A stretch of 64,000 nt of DNA from Thelonectria olida (lineage: Eukaryota > Ascomycota > Sordariomycetes > Hypocreales > Nectriaceae), in contig JAGPYM010000010.1 in NCBI GenBank assembly GCA_020736575.1, forward strand, positions 1,116,001-1,180,000, read 5' to 3'. The translations under genes and the position numbers were made by a program. This document shows positions 1 to 12,500 of this stretch, one piece after another. The notes below the pieces were generated by a model that was not told the origin of the DNA, made no database searches, and was given only the letters and a program-made list of their open reading frames with translations. Numbering within the stretch: the first letter of the stretch is position 1; every line of letters starts with the position of its first letter.

Positions 1-513
1 TGGCGTGGCGGTTGATCCCTCGGGGGCGTTTGCCTGCTGGACATTGCGCAGCACGTTGGTCCGCAGCGTCTTGAGAACAGGCTCGGCGGGATAATCAGTC
101 ACAGCAACGCGCTCCGCACCGAACAAGGCGCCCATGATGCTCGGCAACGCCGTCCCCGCGCCGAGTTCCAGCGTACTCAGCCCCTTGACGTCAAACGACA
201 GCTTCCCCTGGGCTTCACGGGGCGTCTCCAAGGCGACACCGAGCGAATCCGCCTCCACGAACTCACCCAGCAACAACGACGCGTTCCACAAGTAATGGCT
301 GAACAGCTTCCGATCATCTTCCTTGACGGGGTCAGCGAGGTCGATGAGCAGCGGCTTGGGAAGGTGCGGCGAGGTATAGACGAGGCCGTGTTCCGAGTCG
401 CCGTGCTGATTGGTGATGTCATCGGGGAAGATGACGCCGAGAGAAGTGCCAAAGTAGTCTTCCGGACCGTCGGGCCCGTCGCCTTTCATGGAGATGCGCC
501 AAGTGAGAGACAT
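1..513 (-). CDS. nnt1: EFM7/Nnt1-type protein methyltransferase, 3' end cut by window edge
   Basis: The frame is open from an ATG at 513 down to base 1 (171 codons, no stop), so the C-terminal part lies outside the window. The motif HYLWNASLLLGEF is followed by ELGAGTALPS, the glycine-rich SAM-binding motif I of class I methyltransferases, and then by VTDYP, the usual acidic end of the next beta strand. This order (an H-LWN motif, then motif I, then TDYP) is typical of the METTL21-like family that includes yeast EFM7 (YLR285W, once called nicotinamide N-methyltransferase Nnt1). EFM7 methylates the N-terminus and a nearby lysine of elongation factor eEF1A in the cytosol. The family assignment rests on motifs; the substrate is inferred. 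No intron is needed in the visible part. The start was chosen because it is the first ATG after the upstream non-coding stretch and gives the short acidic N-terminus expected. Confidence 0.85.
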   Translation of the reverse strand, partial: MSLTWRISMKGDGPDGPEDYFGTSLGVIFPDDITNQHGDSEHGLVYTSPHLPKPLLIDLADPVKEDDRKLFSHYLWNASLLLGEFVEADSLGVALETPREAQGKLSFDVKGLSTLELGAGTALPSIMGALFGAERVAVTDYPAEPVLKTLRTNVLRNVQQANAPEGSTATP

Positions 514-1335
514 GGCGTCGTCCTGCCGTGTGGTGTGATGTAAGTGAAGTGTTTTAGGATGAGTTTTGTGACGGTGGTCCAACGAAGACTTTCGACTCTT
601 GGTCTGTCAGTCTTGGCGGGCCCACGGTTTGAATATATACCGGGAAGCGAATGAAAGGAAAGAAATACTTGAAAAGTGAAGGATAAGAAGATATTTCGCA
701 GGTTGATCGCGTGAGCACTCGCCTTCCTGAGTGCCTATACGCCGCAGCATTATCATGGTGGGGGAGGGGCCGAGAAAGAAATTTGCCAGGCCTGACCGCT
801 TTTCGCGGGGTTGGGATGAAACGAAATCAACACCACAAGTCAACCAGCAGAACTCATCACATACGAACAAGGGGAACTCGTTGACTCAGTCATCAGTGTG
901 AGATATTTCAACATTATAGATACTCATTAGTTGGGGCTCAAGTGTACAAGATTCCTTTCACACAAGAACAAGTATCCCAAAATTGCTTCTCATCATCCAT
1001 TATTGATTGTCATCAAGCCATTAACCGGTGAGAACACACCCCAAGGGAGAGCAAAAGTAGTAGAGACAAAAACAGGGGTATCGATACGTCAACTCCCAAA
1101 CAAGCCATCAAAAAATTGGAAGCCCAGATCCCTCTCGTCCCATCCAATGCCCAGCCGAGCCCAGTGTCATAAAATTCCGATTCCAGTTCCCAAAATAGTT
1201 TCCCACAACCCCAAGAGTGCCTATAATCTAGTACAGATTCGCGTGCGCCGTCCTTGCCATGCTTTTTTTTGTTTTAAGTACTGAGTGTGTGTGTGTGTGC
1301 GTGTGTGTGTGCGTCGTGGTAGAGAAGTGTTTAGT
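514..1335. other. Intergenic: nnt1 promoter side and C2H2 gene 3' flank
   Basis: This 822-bp stretch holds the upstream region of the methyltransferase and the 3' untranslated side of the C2H2 regulator. Both genes are on the minus strand. No coding stretch with family similarity is visible. A GT-rich microsatellite lies just beyond the C2H2 stop codon. Confidence 0.7.
1285..1312. repeat. GT/TG dinucleotide microsatellite
   Basis: A run of alternating G and T with one interruption by C sits about 25-50 bp downstream of the C2H2 stop codon, probably in its 3' UTR (CA-rich in the transcript). Confidence 0.9.
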
Positions 1336-3702
1336 TCAAGGAGCAGTGGCATTGTTGTCCAGCATCATTTGCATCTCCTGCATCTCCTTAAGCTGCTCAG
1401 CAGTGGGATCATCCGAGATCCAAGGCCCCTTCTCAGCGGCCGTGGCGGAATGGAAGCCATCAGCTCGCTTCAGAGTCTGCACATCAAGGTCTGTGACGTA
1501 CGAGTTTCCGTCAGAGAGCTTGATGCGAACCTCGTGGTCGGTAGAGAGCATCATGTCATCCTTGGCCAAGCGTCGAGGGCCATCGAAAACAGCCAGGACG
1601 CGCTTCTTCATCGTCATCTGGCCCTTGTCGAAGCCCCACGATGAAGGATAGTCACGTCGGTTCTTGCGGCCCCGGGTCTTGACGGCAAGAGTCACACCGC
1701 CACGAGAGTGAGTGAGGCCTCTCGACTTCTGCACGCCATTGGCAGGGTTGCCCTTCTTCTTTGTGGCAGGGGAGCTGCTCGACTTGGAGGACGAGTCAAT
1801 GTCGTCTTCGTCAGTGTCCAATTCCTCCTCTTCCTCCTCAGTCGAGGTAGTTTCCGTGGTGATGGGAAGGTTGTTCTTCTCCAGCGTCATGTGAACATCC
1901 TTATCGTTCTCAACCTCAGCCAGGCGCTTGGCGTTGATGGCCTCGGCGGGGTCTTCTTGTTGGACGATGCGCAACACACAGTCGTCAAGATGCTCATAGA
2001 AGTCCTGAGCATTGGAGAAGGTCTGAGAGCAGGTGCTGCACTTGCCAGTGGCATCGGGAGCATAGGTAGGGATCTTCTTGGGGGCGCCAGCCGCCGACTT
2101 CTTGCGGCTGTTGGGAGGCGACTGCTCAACACCATGGACGGCTGTCAAGTGGCGCTTAAACACATCCGCGCGGTTAAACGACTTCTCAGCCGCGGAACCA
2201 GAGCCTGGGCAAAAGCCGCAGACCATGGTTCCCTTGTAGTGCGTCAGAGTGTGACGGTTCTTGTCGTACTTGCGAGCGAAGCCCTTTGTGTGATACTCGC
2301 AAGTCTGGATAGGGCACTTCTCGGGACGCTCGTTTTGATGAGTCAACATGTGAGCCTTGAGATCCTTGAAAACCTTGCCACAGTCAGGCCATGTGCATCG
2401 CTGCTTCTCCTTCTCATCGCCGCTGTGGCTCTCTCCGGGAGTGGCAGGGACGAAACTGCCCATGCTGGGAGCGCGGGCGTGGGGTTCCATAGGGGGCCCA
2501 TAGGGGCTGCTGGGGAAAGTCTGGGGAAAGGGACCGTTGTGGACGAAGGGAGAGGAGCTGTTGGTGCGCATCATGTTGGGCTGAGGAGAGGACGAGGCAA
2601 CGGATGGCGACGCCGGGTAGTGGTTCTGCTGCTGGAAGTGGGCATCATAGGGAATTCCCATGGGAGGTCGGAGAGTTTCTGGGTGGATGAGCGACGGGTC
2701 TGTCGCGAAGCCGAGGTCAGCAATCATTGTTGGAGAAGTAAGAGATGAGGCAGGCGAAATGCGCGAAGGCGACCAAGGAGAAGATTGAAGAGGGGCAACA
2801 AAGTGTCCGCTGCTCTGGGAAAAGAAGGCAGCGTCGCGTTTGTTAGGTGACAGAGTAAGAGAGTGATGGCGCGTTGGCAGGGACGGCCAAACTATTGTCT
2901 CAGTGGGAGAAATAGCCGACGAACTAGTTCGTCGCTTAGAGGCAGTGGAAGAGGGGGGGAGGGGCGCGATGTTGGCTGCAGACGCGCGGGATGAGGAGGA
3001 AGCAGAAGGAGAAAGTGAAGAGGCTTCATCAACAGTCGAATCGTTTTGAGCAACGAGATGCGCCGATGCAGCAGAAGAGGATGAATTACACGAAGTAGAA
3101 GACGGAGCTGGGCAGGGATTGGGTTGTGCAAACGCATGGTGGGGAGGCCTCTGCTGCGCAGCGGAGCCACGAGGCGAAGCACCGGTAGTGTCAAGGGAAG
3201 TAGTAGAGGCATCCAACTCACCAACAAAGCCCTTTGCGGTACCAAAATCATAGGCGAGCTCTTCCATACCACCAAATGGGGAGAGTTCGGAGCCAACAAT
3301 GAAGTCATTGCCGACAATGCTCGGCTGCACTCCGAGGCCCTGGGGAGCCCACTCGGGCCCGGTACCCATCTGGCCGTGGTTGGACTGAGGAGATCCGATG
3401 GCCGAAGACGCGGCAGAAGGTCCCGAAGCAGTCGACAAGCTGGACGAGGGCAATCGCATTTCGCTCTCGTCGTACATGGACGGAGAGCCGCCGTTGAACA
3501 TGTAATTGGGTGCAGCCTCGGGGAAGAGGGCGGGCTCAAATCCCATCGTGGAGAACTGGCCGTTGTGTTGCTGAAAGTTGGCGTAGGCGTCGGCGGGAAT
3601 GCTCATGCCAATGGGACCCGAGGTGTAGACGGGATGGCCGTATTCATCGGAGTCGTTATGTGGAGGAAACATGGTGAATGGCGGTTGTTCTGTCAATGCC
3701 AT
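1336..3702 (-). CDS. C2H2 zinc-finger transcription factor, 788 aa
   Basis: A single uninterrupted frame from ATG at 3702 to TGA at 1336-1338. The first ~420 residues are low complexity (Ser, Pro, Asn and Gln rich), as in fungal activation regions. From about residue 430 come clustered zinc fingers: CTWPDCGKVFKDLKAHMLTH, then CPIQTCEYHTKGFARKYDKN followed by RHTLTH, then a wider CGFCPG...FNRADVFKRHLTAVH finger. Around residue 550 is a fourth CSTCSQTF...HLDDC (C2HC-like) element. An acidic Glu/Asp/Ser block and a basic block (KTRGRKNRRDYP) follow. The last ~110 residues (SWGFDKGQMTMKKRVLAVFD and beyond) look well ordered rather than disordered. It probably acts in the nucleus as a sequence-specific regulator; I do not recognise the orthologue or its targets. 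The 15.7 kb upstream holds no gene, which may mean a large regulatory region. A 346-codon open frame on the opposite strand is a shadow of this gene. Confidence 0.9.
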   Translation of the reverse strand: MALTEQPPFTMFPPHNDSDEYGHPVYTSGPIGMSIPADAYANFQQHNGQFSTMGFEPALFPEAAPNYMFNGGSPSMYDESEMRLPSSSLSTASGPSAASSAIGSPQSNHGQMGTGPEWAPQGLGVQPSIVGNDFIVGSELSPFGGMEELAYDFGTAKGFVGELDASTTSLDTTGASPRGSAAQQRPPHHAFAQPNPCPAPSSTSCNSSSSAASAHLVAQNDSTVDEASSLSPSASSSSRASAANIAPLPPSSTASKRRTSSSAISPTETIVWPSLPTRHHSLTLSPNKRDAAFFSQSSGHFVAPLQSSPWSPSRISPASSLTSPTMIADLGFATDPSLIHPETLRPPMGIPYDAHFQQQNHYPASPSVASSSPQPNMMRTNSSSPFVHNGPFPQTFPSSPYGPPMEPHARAPSMGSFVPATPGESHSGDEKEKQRCTWPDCGKVFKDLKAHMLTHQNERPEKCPIQTCEYHTKGFARKYDKNRHTLTHYKGTMVCGFCPGSGSAAEKSFNRADVFKRHLTAVHGVEQSPPNSRKKSAAGAPKKIPTYAPDATGKCSTCSQTFSNAQDFYEHLDDCVLRIVQQEDPAEAINAKRLAEVENDKDVHMTLEKNNLPITTETTSTEEEEEELDTDEDDIDSSSKSSSSPATKKKGNPANGVQKSRGLTHSRGGVTLAVKTRGRKNRRDYPSSWGFDKGQMTMKKRVLAVFDGPRRLAKDDMMLSTDHEVRIKLSDGNSYVTDLDVQTLKRADGFHSATAAEKGPWISDDPTAEQLKEMQEMQMMLDNNATAP

Positions 3703-4055
3703 AATATATTCCGAGGCAAGACGGGAAGGAAGCGGGACGGTAAGGGACGGACGGAGGCGGTGCGTGTCAAAACGTTGATGACGACGGGCTTGAAGCTGTT
3801 ATTGCTAAGCCACGAAGAATTGCGATCACCTTTATCTATATGAGAAATCGCAAGGTCAGGTCCAAGTGTTCTTCTAGTTGATGAGGTGTAAGTGGAGAAG
3901 AACGCACCTGCACCCTTCGCATTCCAGAGAAGCAGAGAGAGGCTGTGAACTGCTAGGTCTCGCGAAATTCGTGGCTGGGTCAACCGGGAGAAGATGCAAT
4001 TCTCGCTCGAGTCGAACGAGATAATGGTCTTCTATGAGTAAAAGACGTTCGAGAT

Positions 4056-4080
4056 GGTGTATATATGCAATATATATACC
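4056..4080 (-). promoter_or_regulatory. TATA-rich imperfect inverted repeat, possible core promoter of the C2H2 gene
   Basis: GGTGTATATAT, a 3-nt spacer, then ATATATATACC form an imperfect 11-bp inverted repeat 350-380 bp upstream of the C2H2 start codon. The position fits a TATA element with a long 5' leader. This is inference from composition and position only. Confidence 0.3.
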
Positions 4081-4459
4081 AATGTCGCCCTGGTGTTGAA
4101 GCACTCCAAAGAATGACTCAAAGAGGAAGGGTGATGGGATGGAATATGGCGCGGCACAGAGGGGAGTCTCTGATCCTCCTTGTATATCTTGCTGCTAACA
4201 AGACACACGAGCCAGCGAAGGTTATGATCAAGGGAAGAAGCCAACGAGGCAAAGAAAACAAGAAGTTGTTGATCGGGATATGGCAACGAGGCTCTCGTCT
4301 GGGTCGTGGGAGAGTTGGGGGCCTTCAATGTACATATAGTCAAGGCACCAGAGGACCTGCATCCGGGGCCCAGTCCTTACGGATTGGTCTCTGCTCGATG
4401 CTCCAGCCAGCTTAGAGCCACGAGAAACCAGGGCCTACGGGATCAATAGGTTGTCTCCC

Positions 4460-4467
4460 AGGTACCT
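4460..4467. other. AGGTACCT palindrome
   Basis: One of four AGGTACCT palindromes noticed in intergenic DNA of this window (also at 28328, 59776 and 59883). Here it has the CCCAGGTACCTT context also seen at 59883; the 28328 copy shares only CCCAGGTACCT. Function unknown. Confidence 0.4.
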
Positions 4468-7400
4468 TGCGTGGGGACCCGCCCTTCATTGGGGACATGG
4501 GACATGGGGGCACTGAGCGTGGAGCGAGCGAGCCCAGCCTAGCCTAGCGAGACCCGAGGGGAGGCGTGCGCGATGGCGTTGAGGAGGTGTGTGGTGTGCG
4601 AGGGGGGAAAAGGGAACAGGACCAAGATGTGGGTGGTGTGCGAAGTATCCGTAGTAGTGTCTCTGATGAGAGTCGTCCTTGTCTTGTGGTGTGTGGGTGA
4701 CGGACGAGGCAAAGGCGGCCACCGGCGCCCAGCCTCAATCGAGAACCAGGGTTCAGACATTTACTGCCAAAAGTTACAAGCGAGAGGTTCGAAGCCGTCC
4801 AGAGGCCATCCAGACTGGGCATTGGATGAAAGAGGATGGGATGGGATGGGATGTGATGAATGTGTGTGCGCGTGCTGTGTTTGTTGCTGCTTTGGTGGCA
4901 GCCCAGGAAATGGCGGAGAGGAGTGTCAGTGTGTCACCGCCCCGAGGGGAAGGGGAAGGTGGGGAGGGGCGCGGCCCAAACCTTCTCTTGCCTTCTGACG
5001 GTTAGGGAACCGCGAGCCCTATTCAGAGACTGCGAGAAGTGCTAATTAATGGGTGCAGGAGAGTGGAGGTTGCAGTGAGAGGGCGCCTCGTTGCAAGTGG
5101 AGGGTGTGCGCTGGCGTCTAAGACGGGGGGGTGGCCAGTCGTTGAAGAGGACCAAAGTCGATCTTGTCATGGTGGAGATGAAGTATCGGGAGTATCAGTA
5201 CAAGTCGGCAAGGCCTCCAGGATGGGAGCAGGGGGGAGGAACAGGCACACATTGGGCCAAATGTGGGCTGCAGGGGGGCAGGGCAGCATGTACCGTCTAC
5301 CGCAGCCCTGTACCGATCAAGCAGACCAGGGGGTCGGGAAGCCCCTGTCCGTCGATTTTCAATTCTCAATGGCATGTCCCCGTCGCTCAGTCCCCAAGTC
5401 CTAGCCCAAGTCACTTGCACCCAGTCACAGCGAAGTCCTGGCGAGAGAGGCGGGATGCCATTGATCAATCACCAGGGGTCTGCCGCTCTGGGGACTGCGA
5501 GGGAGAAGAGAGGAGGAAGAGAATGGCCTCGGCCTGCAACCCGTTGAAGAAACTTCAGACAGGATGTGCACCGAGCGCAAGAGATACTGTATGTACATGG
5601 CCCGTAGCCGGCCGTCTCCCGCCTCACAGTCCTTCGCCGTTTCCAAAACGGGTTTCCTTTGACCTCCAAGCCCATCGCACTTGTGCTACCAGACATCAGA
5701 GACAAAAAGGTGGCCATGGGAAGATCAAGCTTAAGCTCCAGTGTATTTTAAGACAGAAGTCAAGACAAGCCATGACAAGTTGAGCCCATGAGGCCAAGCC
5801 ACCTCCATTCACACATTGCCCCAGTCCTATCGTTCCCACCCCGCCATCCCGCCTGCCTGTCCAATGTATCCGGTACGCGGATACCATCCATCCAAGGAGT
5901 AAGAGTCTCCGCAATGCTCGACTATTCTCTGCATGTCTTGTCCAGTATCTGGGCCGTCTTGATAGCTAGCTATGTCTCGTCTCGATACGTCTCTTCTGAC
6001 ACACCGACATCACCAATTCAGGTATGCATGTATCGTCACCACGCGAAGCCATGCTCCATTCCCCGGTTTATGGCCAACCGGCCGCCCAGCCGTCTTCCCC
6101 TCCTCGTTGGATCGTCACCCTCATTCCCAAACCAGCGCCTCGGTCGCCATGGCAAGAAATCGGTCTTGTCCATCTGTCTCGTCTGCAGGAGAAAGCCTTA
6201 CGACAAACCACTAGTAACCAACAACCCCTCATTGCTGTGACTCGCTGCCCCTCTCGCCCAAGACAACTAAACATAGCGTGAGAGTGATGAGGACGGGCAG
6301 TGCTCCTCTCCACTTGCCCGCTATCACTACAAATATCGACCGCCCGGCTAATGTATACTTGGATTAGCCCTTGCTTCTGCTGTCATTTCTGCCGTCACAC
6401 TGCCGGGTTGCTGTAAGTGCAGTCGTTGTGATGTAGGGTATGCGTGCGGAATCTGCCGTTCTGAGGTCACCGCCAACAGCCACCCAGATGCACAAGTATG
6501 TAATTAGAACTCGATGGCTTTTAGTTCGTGGTGGGAGCTGTCCCCGGTGCACTACCGCCCATCGAAGGTAGGGCACTGCCTTCCCGTGCCGAGATGGTGG
6601 AGGCTCTGTTGCTCTCAGCAAGTTAGCATTCGAGGGAATGATATTTTTATCCCCCATTATGCAGGTGTGCCGCGCTTTTTCTGCGCTGTGCTGTGCTATG
6701 CAAGACGCCTGAAAGAGAACTCGGGTCCTCCCTGTCCAATCATGGTGCTCCTTCTGCATCGGCGTTCCTCAATGGGCCTGGCCGCTGGTTGATTAGTATT
6801 TGTGCCACAAAGAATAGCCCAAATCGAGTCGTGACAATGCAAATGCTACCCGCACCGCACCAATACGAACACTCGCCCACTCACTCACCGCAACCAACGG
6901 TTGGTTGACTTGCTCTGCCGTGCATCCATCATCCCCTGTCTGACGACCAATAGTAAGCGTCGGCTGCGACGGTCTAAATCGGCCCCGAGGCCAAAAACAC
7001 AGCCCGGGCTTGCCCGCCCCTACGAATACTCCGGTCTTCGTATGTCAACCAGGAAGCCTCCCCGACAAGTCAGAGCGAGCCGTGGTTGGTCCCCCGGACA
7101 GGCGTCTCCCGAACGCCCATGTCCCTTCCCCTTGCCCTATTTGGGCACTCGTGTCTGTCTTCCCCGTTGACGATCACTGATGTCAATATCAGGGGCGAGT
7201 TTGATGACGATGAACATGCTTGTCATCAAGGTCCTAACAGCCCGCCGCTTGGGCCAAACCACCCCCGTTCCTGTCGACTCTTGTTCGACCGTGTGCTGGG
7301 CTTGTTGACAGTGTTTCTGGCGCATGTTTCATCTTGGAATCCTCCACAGTCGTCTCCATAATCTCCATCTCGCCTTGCCTTTAGAAGCCCTATGGAATAA

Positions 7401-9554
7401 ATTTCCCGGCCAGAGCACGACACCGGCGTGCCTCCTCCACTTCGCGTCGACTCAACTCGGCGGGCGAATCTGGTATAAGAGTCGAGTCTCAACGGTTGAT
7501 GTGGTGGGGATGAGACTTTCCCTTATGGGCAATGAGAAACGAACGGCCTATTCATCATCTATCGCCCTGCCTTGCCGAGGCGACGAGAAAAAGGCTGTCG
7601 ACGTCCGGAAAGGTGCCGTCTCCTGGTTCAGTACGTCCAGGTGCTCCGCGAGTTGACCAGGAGTCGCTTTTCTGCCCCTTCCCTAGAGTCACGAGGGCGT
7701 GTTCCAGCCCACAACCTCGTGTCAGAAGAGTGTTGGATAGCTGTAAGGTCTATGGCATGTCAACCGGAGGAATTTCCCAGAATGCTCACGCTTCTGAGAC
7801 CTCACTTCAAATGTGATGCCATCTGCCAACGGGGGTTTTTGTCTCATCCTCATCCGATTCAAAGGCTGGCAGCGCCAAAGTCTCAACAATCCCAAGCTCA
7901 GAGACAGGCCCTCTCATGGCCCGTGTTATCTGTCGTTGGATATGGTTTGTTCTCGTTGCCTCGAACACTGGTCTTGAATCATCTCGAGTATCCCCAGAGG
8001 CCTTTCGCCCGGCTTCTGACACATACCATATCCAAAGCCGGGGCCAGGCTGTTTGAGGCGGAACGAGTTCTAATATCTCCGCAATGAATTTTGGAGCCGG
8101 TGGAAAGTGAAATTGAAAACTGCCTTACCTGGACCAAAATCTCAAGCCATGACTCCATCGACGCCCCAACCGAATGCTGCTCAGAGTGCTTGCATGGACG
8201 TGGTTTGGTGGTTGCGGTGGTTCGAGGGTTGACCGCAACAGGCAAAGCGCAGGCTAAGCCTTGTTGACTGGCAGACAAGAGCTCATGATTGGATGCGTTA
8301 CGGGTGCACACCCTTGCTCGTGAGGGGAGGGAGTCAAAAGTTATTAAAAGAAAGCGGCATGATGGCGGTGCAACCACGCCCCCTCTGATTGCAGTGGTGG
8401 CTTGTAGGTTGTGGCATTACCAGGGGTCACCAGCCCAGTTGCCAAGACTCAGAGTGACGGTATCGCGATGAGGAAGGTGATATCATGTCTGTAAAAAATG
8501 CGAATCCATCCAAAGCAATTATTTAGGCGTTGCTCCGCCCTATCAGGCGGTATCATCTCGAGTCGGGCACCGGCGCAGAGGGTTAAGATTAGCCAACTGC
8601 ATTAGTTGATTGCTTCATTGCTTTGTTCAATCCGTCGACATTGTTAGACCTGATCCTGCCAATGCCTCTCTTTGGTTGGAATCGTTGTACTTGCAACTTC
8701 TCGTATCGCTCGCGTTGCATTGCAGGGATATGTCCCGGATTGTCGATCACGGTACGGAGTATCGGGGCATCTACTCGTGAATGGTCGCCGTGAAACTATG
8801 TCAAAGCACAAGTCGGTGTACGTATGCTCTGAAAGCCACTGAGTCGTGTTTGGCGGGGTGATATTGCACCAACTGGAAAACTCGGCGAGGCAGCCATCAT
8901 TCCATCTTCCCCAAGGATTGCCTTGCGACAGGATGCAACTTAGTTGAGAATCGTGTGGGCAGGTAATTGGTATTCGTCTAGTAAACCTTGATGCAAACAA
9001 ATGTTTGAGAAATGGATGATCGGTGTCTTGTCTTGTTGGTGCCAGGTCTCTCATGGCTAGCGCAGGAACATGTTGCTGATCACCATTCGGCAATGGCGTT
9101 TGCTTGGGGGAAAGCCGTCGACCCAGCACTGTGGGTGGCATATCAGCCAGCATCGGCCCCCCCGCCGTCGGTTGCTCTTCCGCGATCTCTTGGCCCTAGC
9201 GAGAATAGAGTCGATGCGGGCCATTCACCAACCCCTCTAACCTCGGTCCTTAGGCCATGCAAATCATCGGCGAGTCTTCGGCACTGACACACAACCACAG
9301 CAGGTATCACCGAAAATGGTTCCGTGTTGCGTGCGAAGATGGACATTTCGTAATTCGTCGGCTCAGGTGGGGGTAGATGGTGAGAAGATGACGGCTTCCA
9401 GCAGCTTCAGCAAGGATGGTGGCTGTCGCATTGCGGCAACCTCGTCATATTCTTCAGGGCAGCAGTTCTACTGGTATCCAATCAACTTGCATCAGCATAT
9501 TCAACTGTCATCCTTGTCATTTGGTGTGCCGTATTTCCCATCGATGTCATCCAC

Positions 9555-9587
9555 TGCAACGATCGCCTGCAACGATCGCCTGTAACG
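9555..9587. repeat. 13-bp tandem duplication
   Basis: The unit TGCAACGATCGCC occurs twice in direct tandem (9555-9567, 9568-9580), followed by the start of a third, diverged copy (TGTAACG). It lies in the gene-free stretch with no assigned function. Confidence 0.85.
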
Positions 9588-12500
9588 CTTCGCCTGGCGA
9601 CTCAGGCCTCTTGGGACATGGCCTGGGCCCCAATCGCCATTGATGATCCTTGTCAGAGCAGATTGGTCTGTCGCGAGTTCGAGAGGAAAAAGAAAGTCGA
9701 GATGAAGAGTAACACAAACCAGATTGGAAGGAGCATGCACGAAATCGTTGAATTCATGCTGTCAATATCGTATCTCTGGAACGCTTCCGACCAAGGGATT
9801 CCGTGCGAAGTGCGTGCACCAACAAAGGAAGGGAACAAAAAAAAAAAAAACAAGTCTCCGGTTGACCAGTGCGTCTGTGCCGGAAGATAGGGAACTGGGA
9901 AGTTGGCACACATATCGTACCTGCCCAGTAAGCACGGCAGAAATTCTGGAGGAACAGGGCAGGAAAGTGCAGGCAGCAGGCAGGACAGGCAACAGGCAGG
10001 CAACAGGGCAAGCAAGCACGAAGCTACCAACGCAAATACTCACCAGTCTCACCAGGCACGGACGAAGCGCACGAGCATGAGTAGTCCATGCGGAGGACGT
10101 GCGTCGCCCTTTCCAGGCTTTTGGAGGGGAAACCCGAAGCCCTGGTCTGGCCTCTCATTCGTCCAGTGCAGCCTGCCGCCTTCTCCCAACACCACCGTGT
10201 CGGCTCTCCTGATGCAATGTTGCTCCTATCCCCTATTCGTACATCCTGCGTTGTACGGATCACATTTACTTATTTCTTTTCTTTGTCTTGATACCCTGCT
10301 GACGGGCCTGCCAGCATTGCCTCCCCGATCACCCTGGGTCAATCGTTTCCTGCTGGTCGGTTTTGTGGCTTGCTGGACAGCTGCCGTCAGCCCGTCAAGT
10401 GCAGCGGCCAAGCCCGAGATGTCCCAAGAGAGTCAAGATGCAGATGCGGGTCCCCGAAATGATACACTGCCAGTCCCCGAAGCCCACCCAACGGGTCGGC
10501 GCCAGAACGACACACCACTGAGCTAATCCTCATGCAGCATTTTACTTGCAGCCGGCAGGAAGCGTCTTCTGGGTACGGGAGGGTGCCACCACACCCTCAA
10601 GCGCCGGCGTGCTTGGTTTATCTGTACACCCCCCTGTAGACGTGGCACTGAGAGTACTCAGCCCTACCACAACAAGTCCAACCCTCCCAGATGCTAGGAG
10701 CAAGCAACAAGCACACAGACAAGCAGGCATTCTCTCGGGATTCGGTCCCTTGTCCCTCCAATTGCTGACTGCCCCGGGTGAACAGCACCGACAATAGAGC
10801 AAAAGATCTATTTCATGTCATACAGAGTTGCGAGAGACCAACACGACACAACGAGGTACGGACAAGCCGTCTGACCAAACCCTCTTTGGTTCACGGCAAT
10901 TGGTTCACCTGGCTAGCGCCTCTTCAATGTCCCAGCGATGATACCAAAGTGTACTTCGCACTTCGTAGGTGCCCATACGGCCGGTCTGCTTCTCATTGGT
11001 AGTGCTGGGTGAGATGATTCGGGATTGTTATTCCTGGAAAAGACAATCAGGGACACAGCAAACAGCAACGCACGTCTCACTAAAGCCAGAAGGCAAAGTT
11101 AATTCTATCCACTCACAGGCCCAAGGGACACGCCATTGATTGCTGTGGAAGAATAATTATTGTGCCGTATCTCGAGGAGGTTCTGTTGCCTGAGCGGTCC
11201 TTGTTCACACATCCCCCCAAGTCCGTCTTTGGCGAATGCGAGCGCACGCGGCAGCATGAGATCGATGCTTGTTTCCCCTTACCCCTGCTTACTGCCATCA
11301 TGGAGTTGGACCCTGGGCTTGAGCATCGGGTATCCGTCTTGGCATCATGTTAACGTTTTCTAGTCATATTGATCTGTTGAGACGGGAGATTGTCTCGATC
11401 GCAAGTTGCAAATGCGAAAATAAGCAAAGGAAAAGAAAAAGAAAAAAGAAGCACAGAGCTCGAAATGACGGTTGTGGCTACATGGTTGGGTCTCAACAAG
11501 GGCGCTTCATTGGTGTTCCAGTTCGGTAAGTGGCCTCACCCTCATTAGACTCAATTGCAGAGAACCAGCCTTTGAAATAAGGTAACTTGCTCCGCGGTAC
11601 GGATACACACCACGTTGACTTTTTAAAAACATGCGCCTAGTTAAAAGAAACGTTGACACTAAACTGGAATCTCAAATTGTCAAACAGCTGGCGCAGTCAA
11701 GGCCACTGCTATGGCGCATCACGGCCAAAGTTTGTCTCCAATCAAGCCCTCCCTTCGATGCGGAGACGGCGCGGCGCTGCGTTAGGTGAAGCATGTGTAC
11801 CATACATGTACGGATAAAGACTGCACATTCGCAAACGACAGCCATTTCAACCTTGGATTTGGTCCAATAACCAGGCCATCGGATAGCGCATGCCGGCAAA
11901 CCAGATTGGTAGCTCATCTGCAAGCTAGAGACGCACAAAAACACAGCCTTCACCGTATCTTTGCTGTGAAGCCCTGGATGATGCTGATGGGAATGGCGGG
12001 AGGCCGGCTGCGCTAGGGTGTGGCTGATGACGCTAATAATATGGTTGCAAAGGGTGGCACCGGAGTGTAGGGCTGAGCACGGGCCATTAGAAGGACCGTC
12101 CGTCACATATCCGTCCTTCGCTGAACGGCTGGAAGGACGAAGTACCTGGCAGCTGCTGGTACATGTCGCAGCCCTGGAGATATAGGGCAAGTACCTGAGA
12201 CTCCTTCCCGTCTCTCAAGCATCTTCAAGGCTGTGCCTTCTTCGTAGTGCCTCCTGCCTCCTGCCTGCCTGATGCTCCGATGTCTCATGCGGCCATCCAC
12301 ACGCACAGGCGCTTTCTAGAAAGCCCTGGGCTGTCAATGAACCCCGTCTTTTCCCTCAAATCATCATCTTCTCCCTTGGACTCAGAGACGGGGCCAGAAG
12401 GGCAGGGTCTCTAATCCGACAGGCTGTCAACTCGCTGCTCTGGCGCCAAGCACGGGCGATATTGCTGTCGCAGCACTTGACCCCTCGTTTCATGACTCCC

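Noticed and set aside
1708..2748. 346-codon open frame on the plus strand
   Set aside because: It lies entirely opposite the C2H2 gene, whose minus-strand frame has zinc-finger motifs. It is a shadow frame created by codon bias.
5091..5783. 230-codon open frame on the plus strand
   Set aside because: No domain, odd composition and overlapping frames on both strands. Treated as chance in non-coding DNA.
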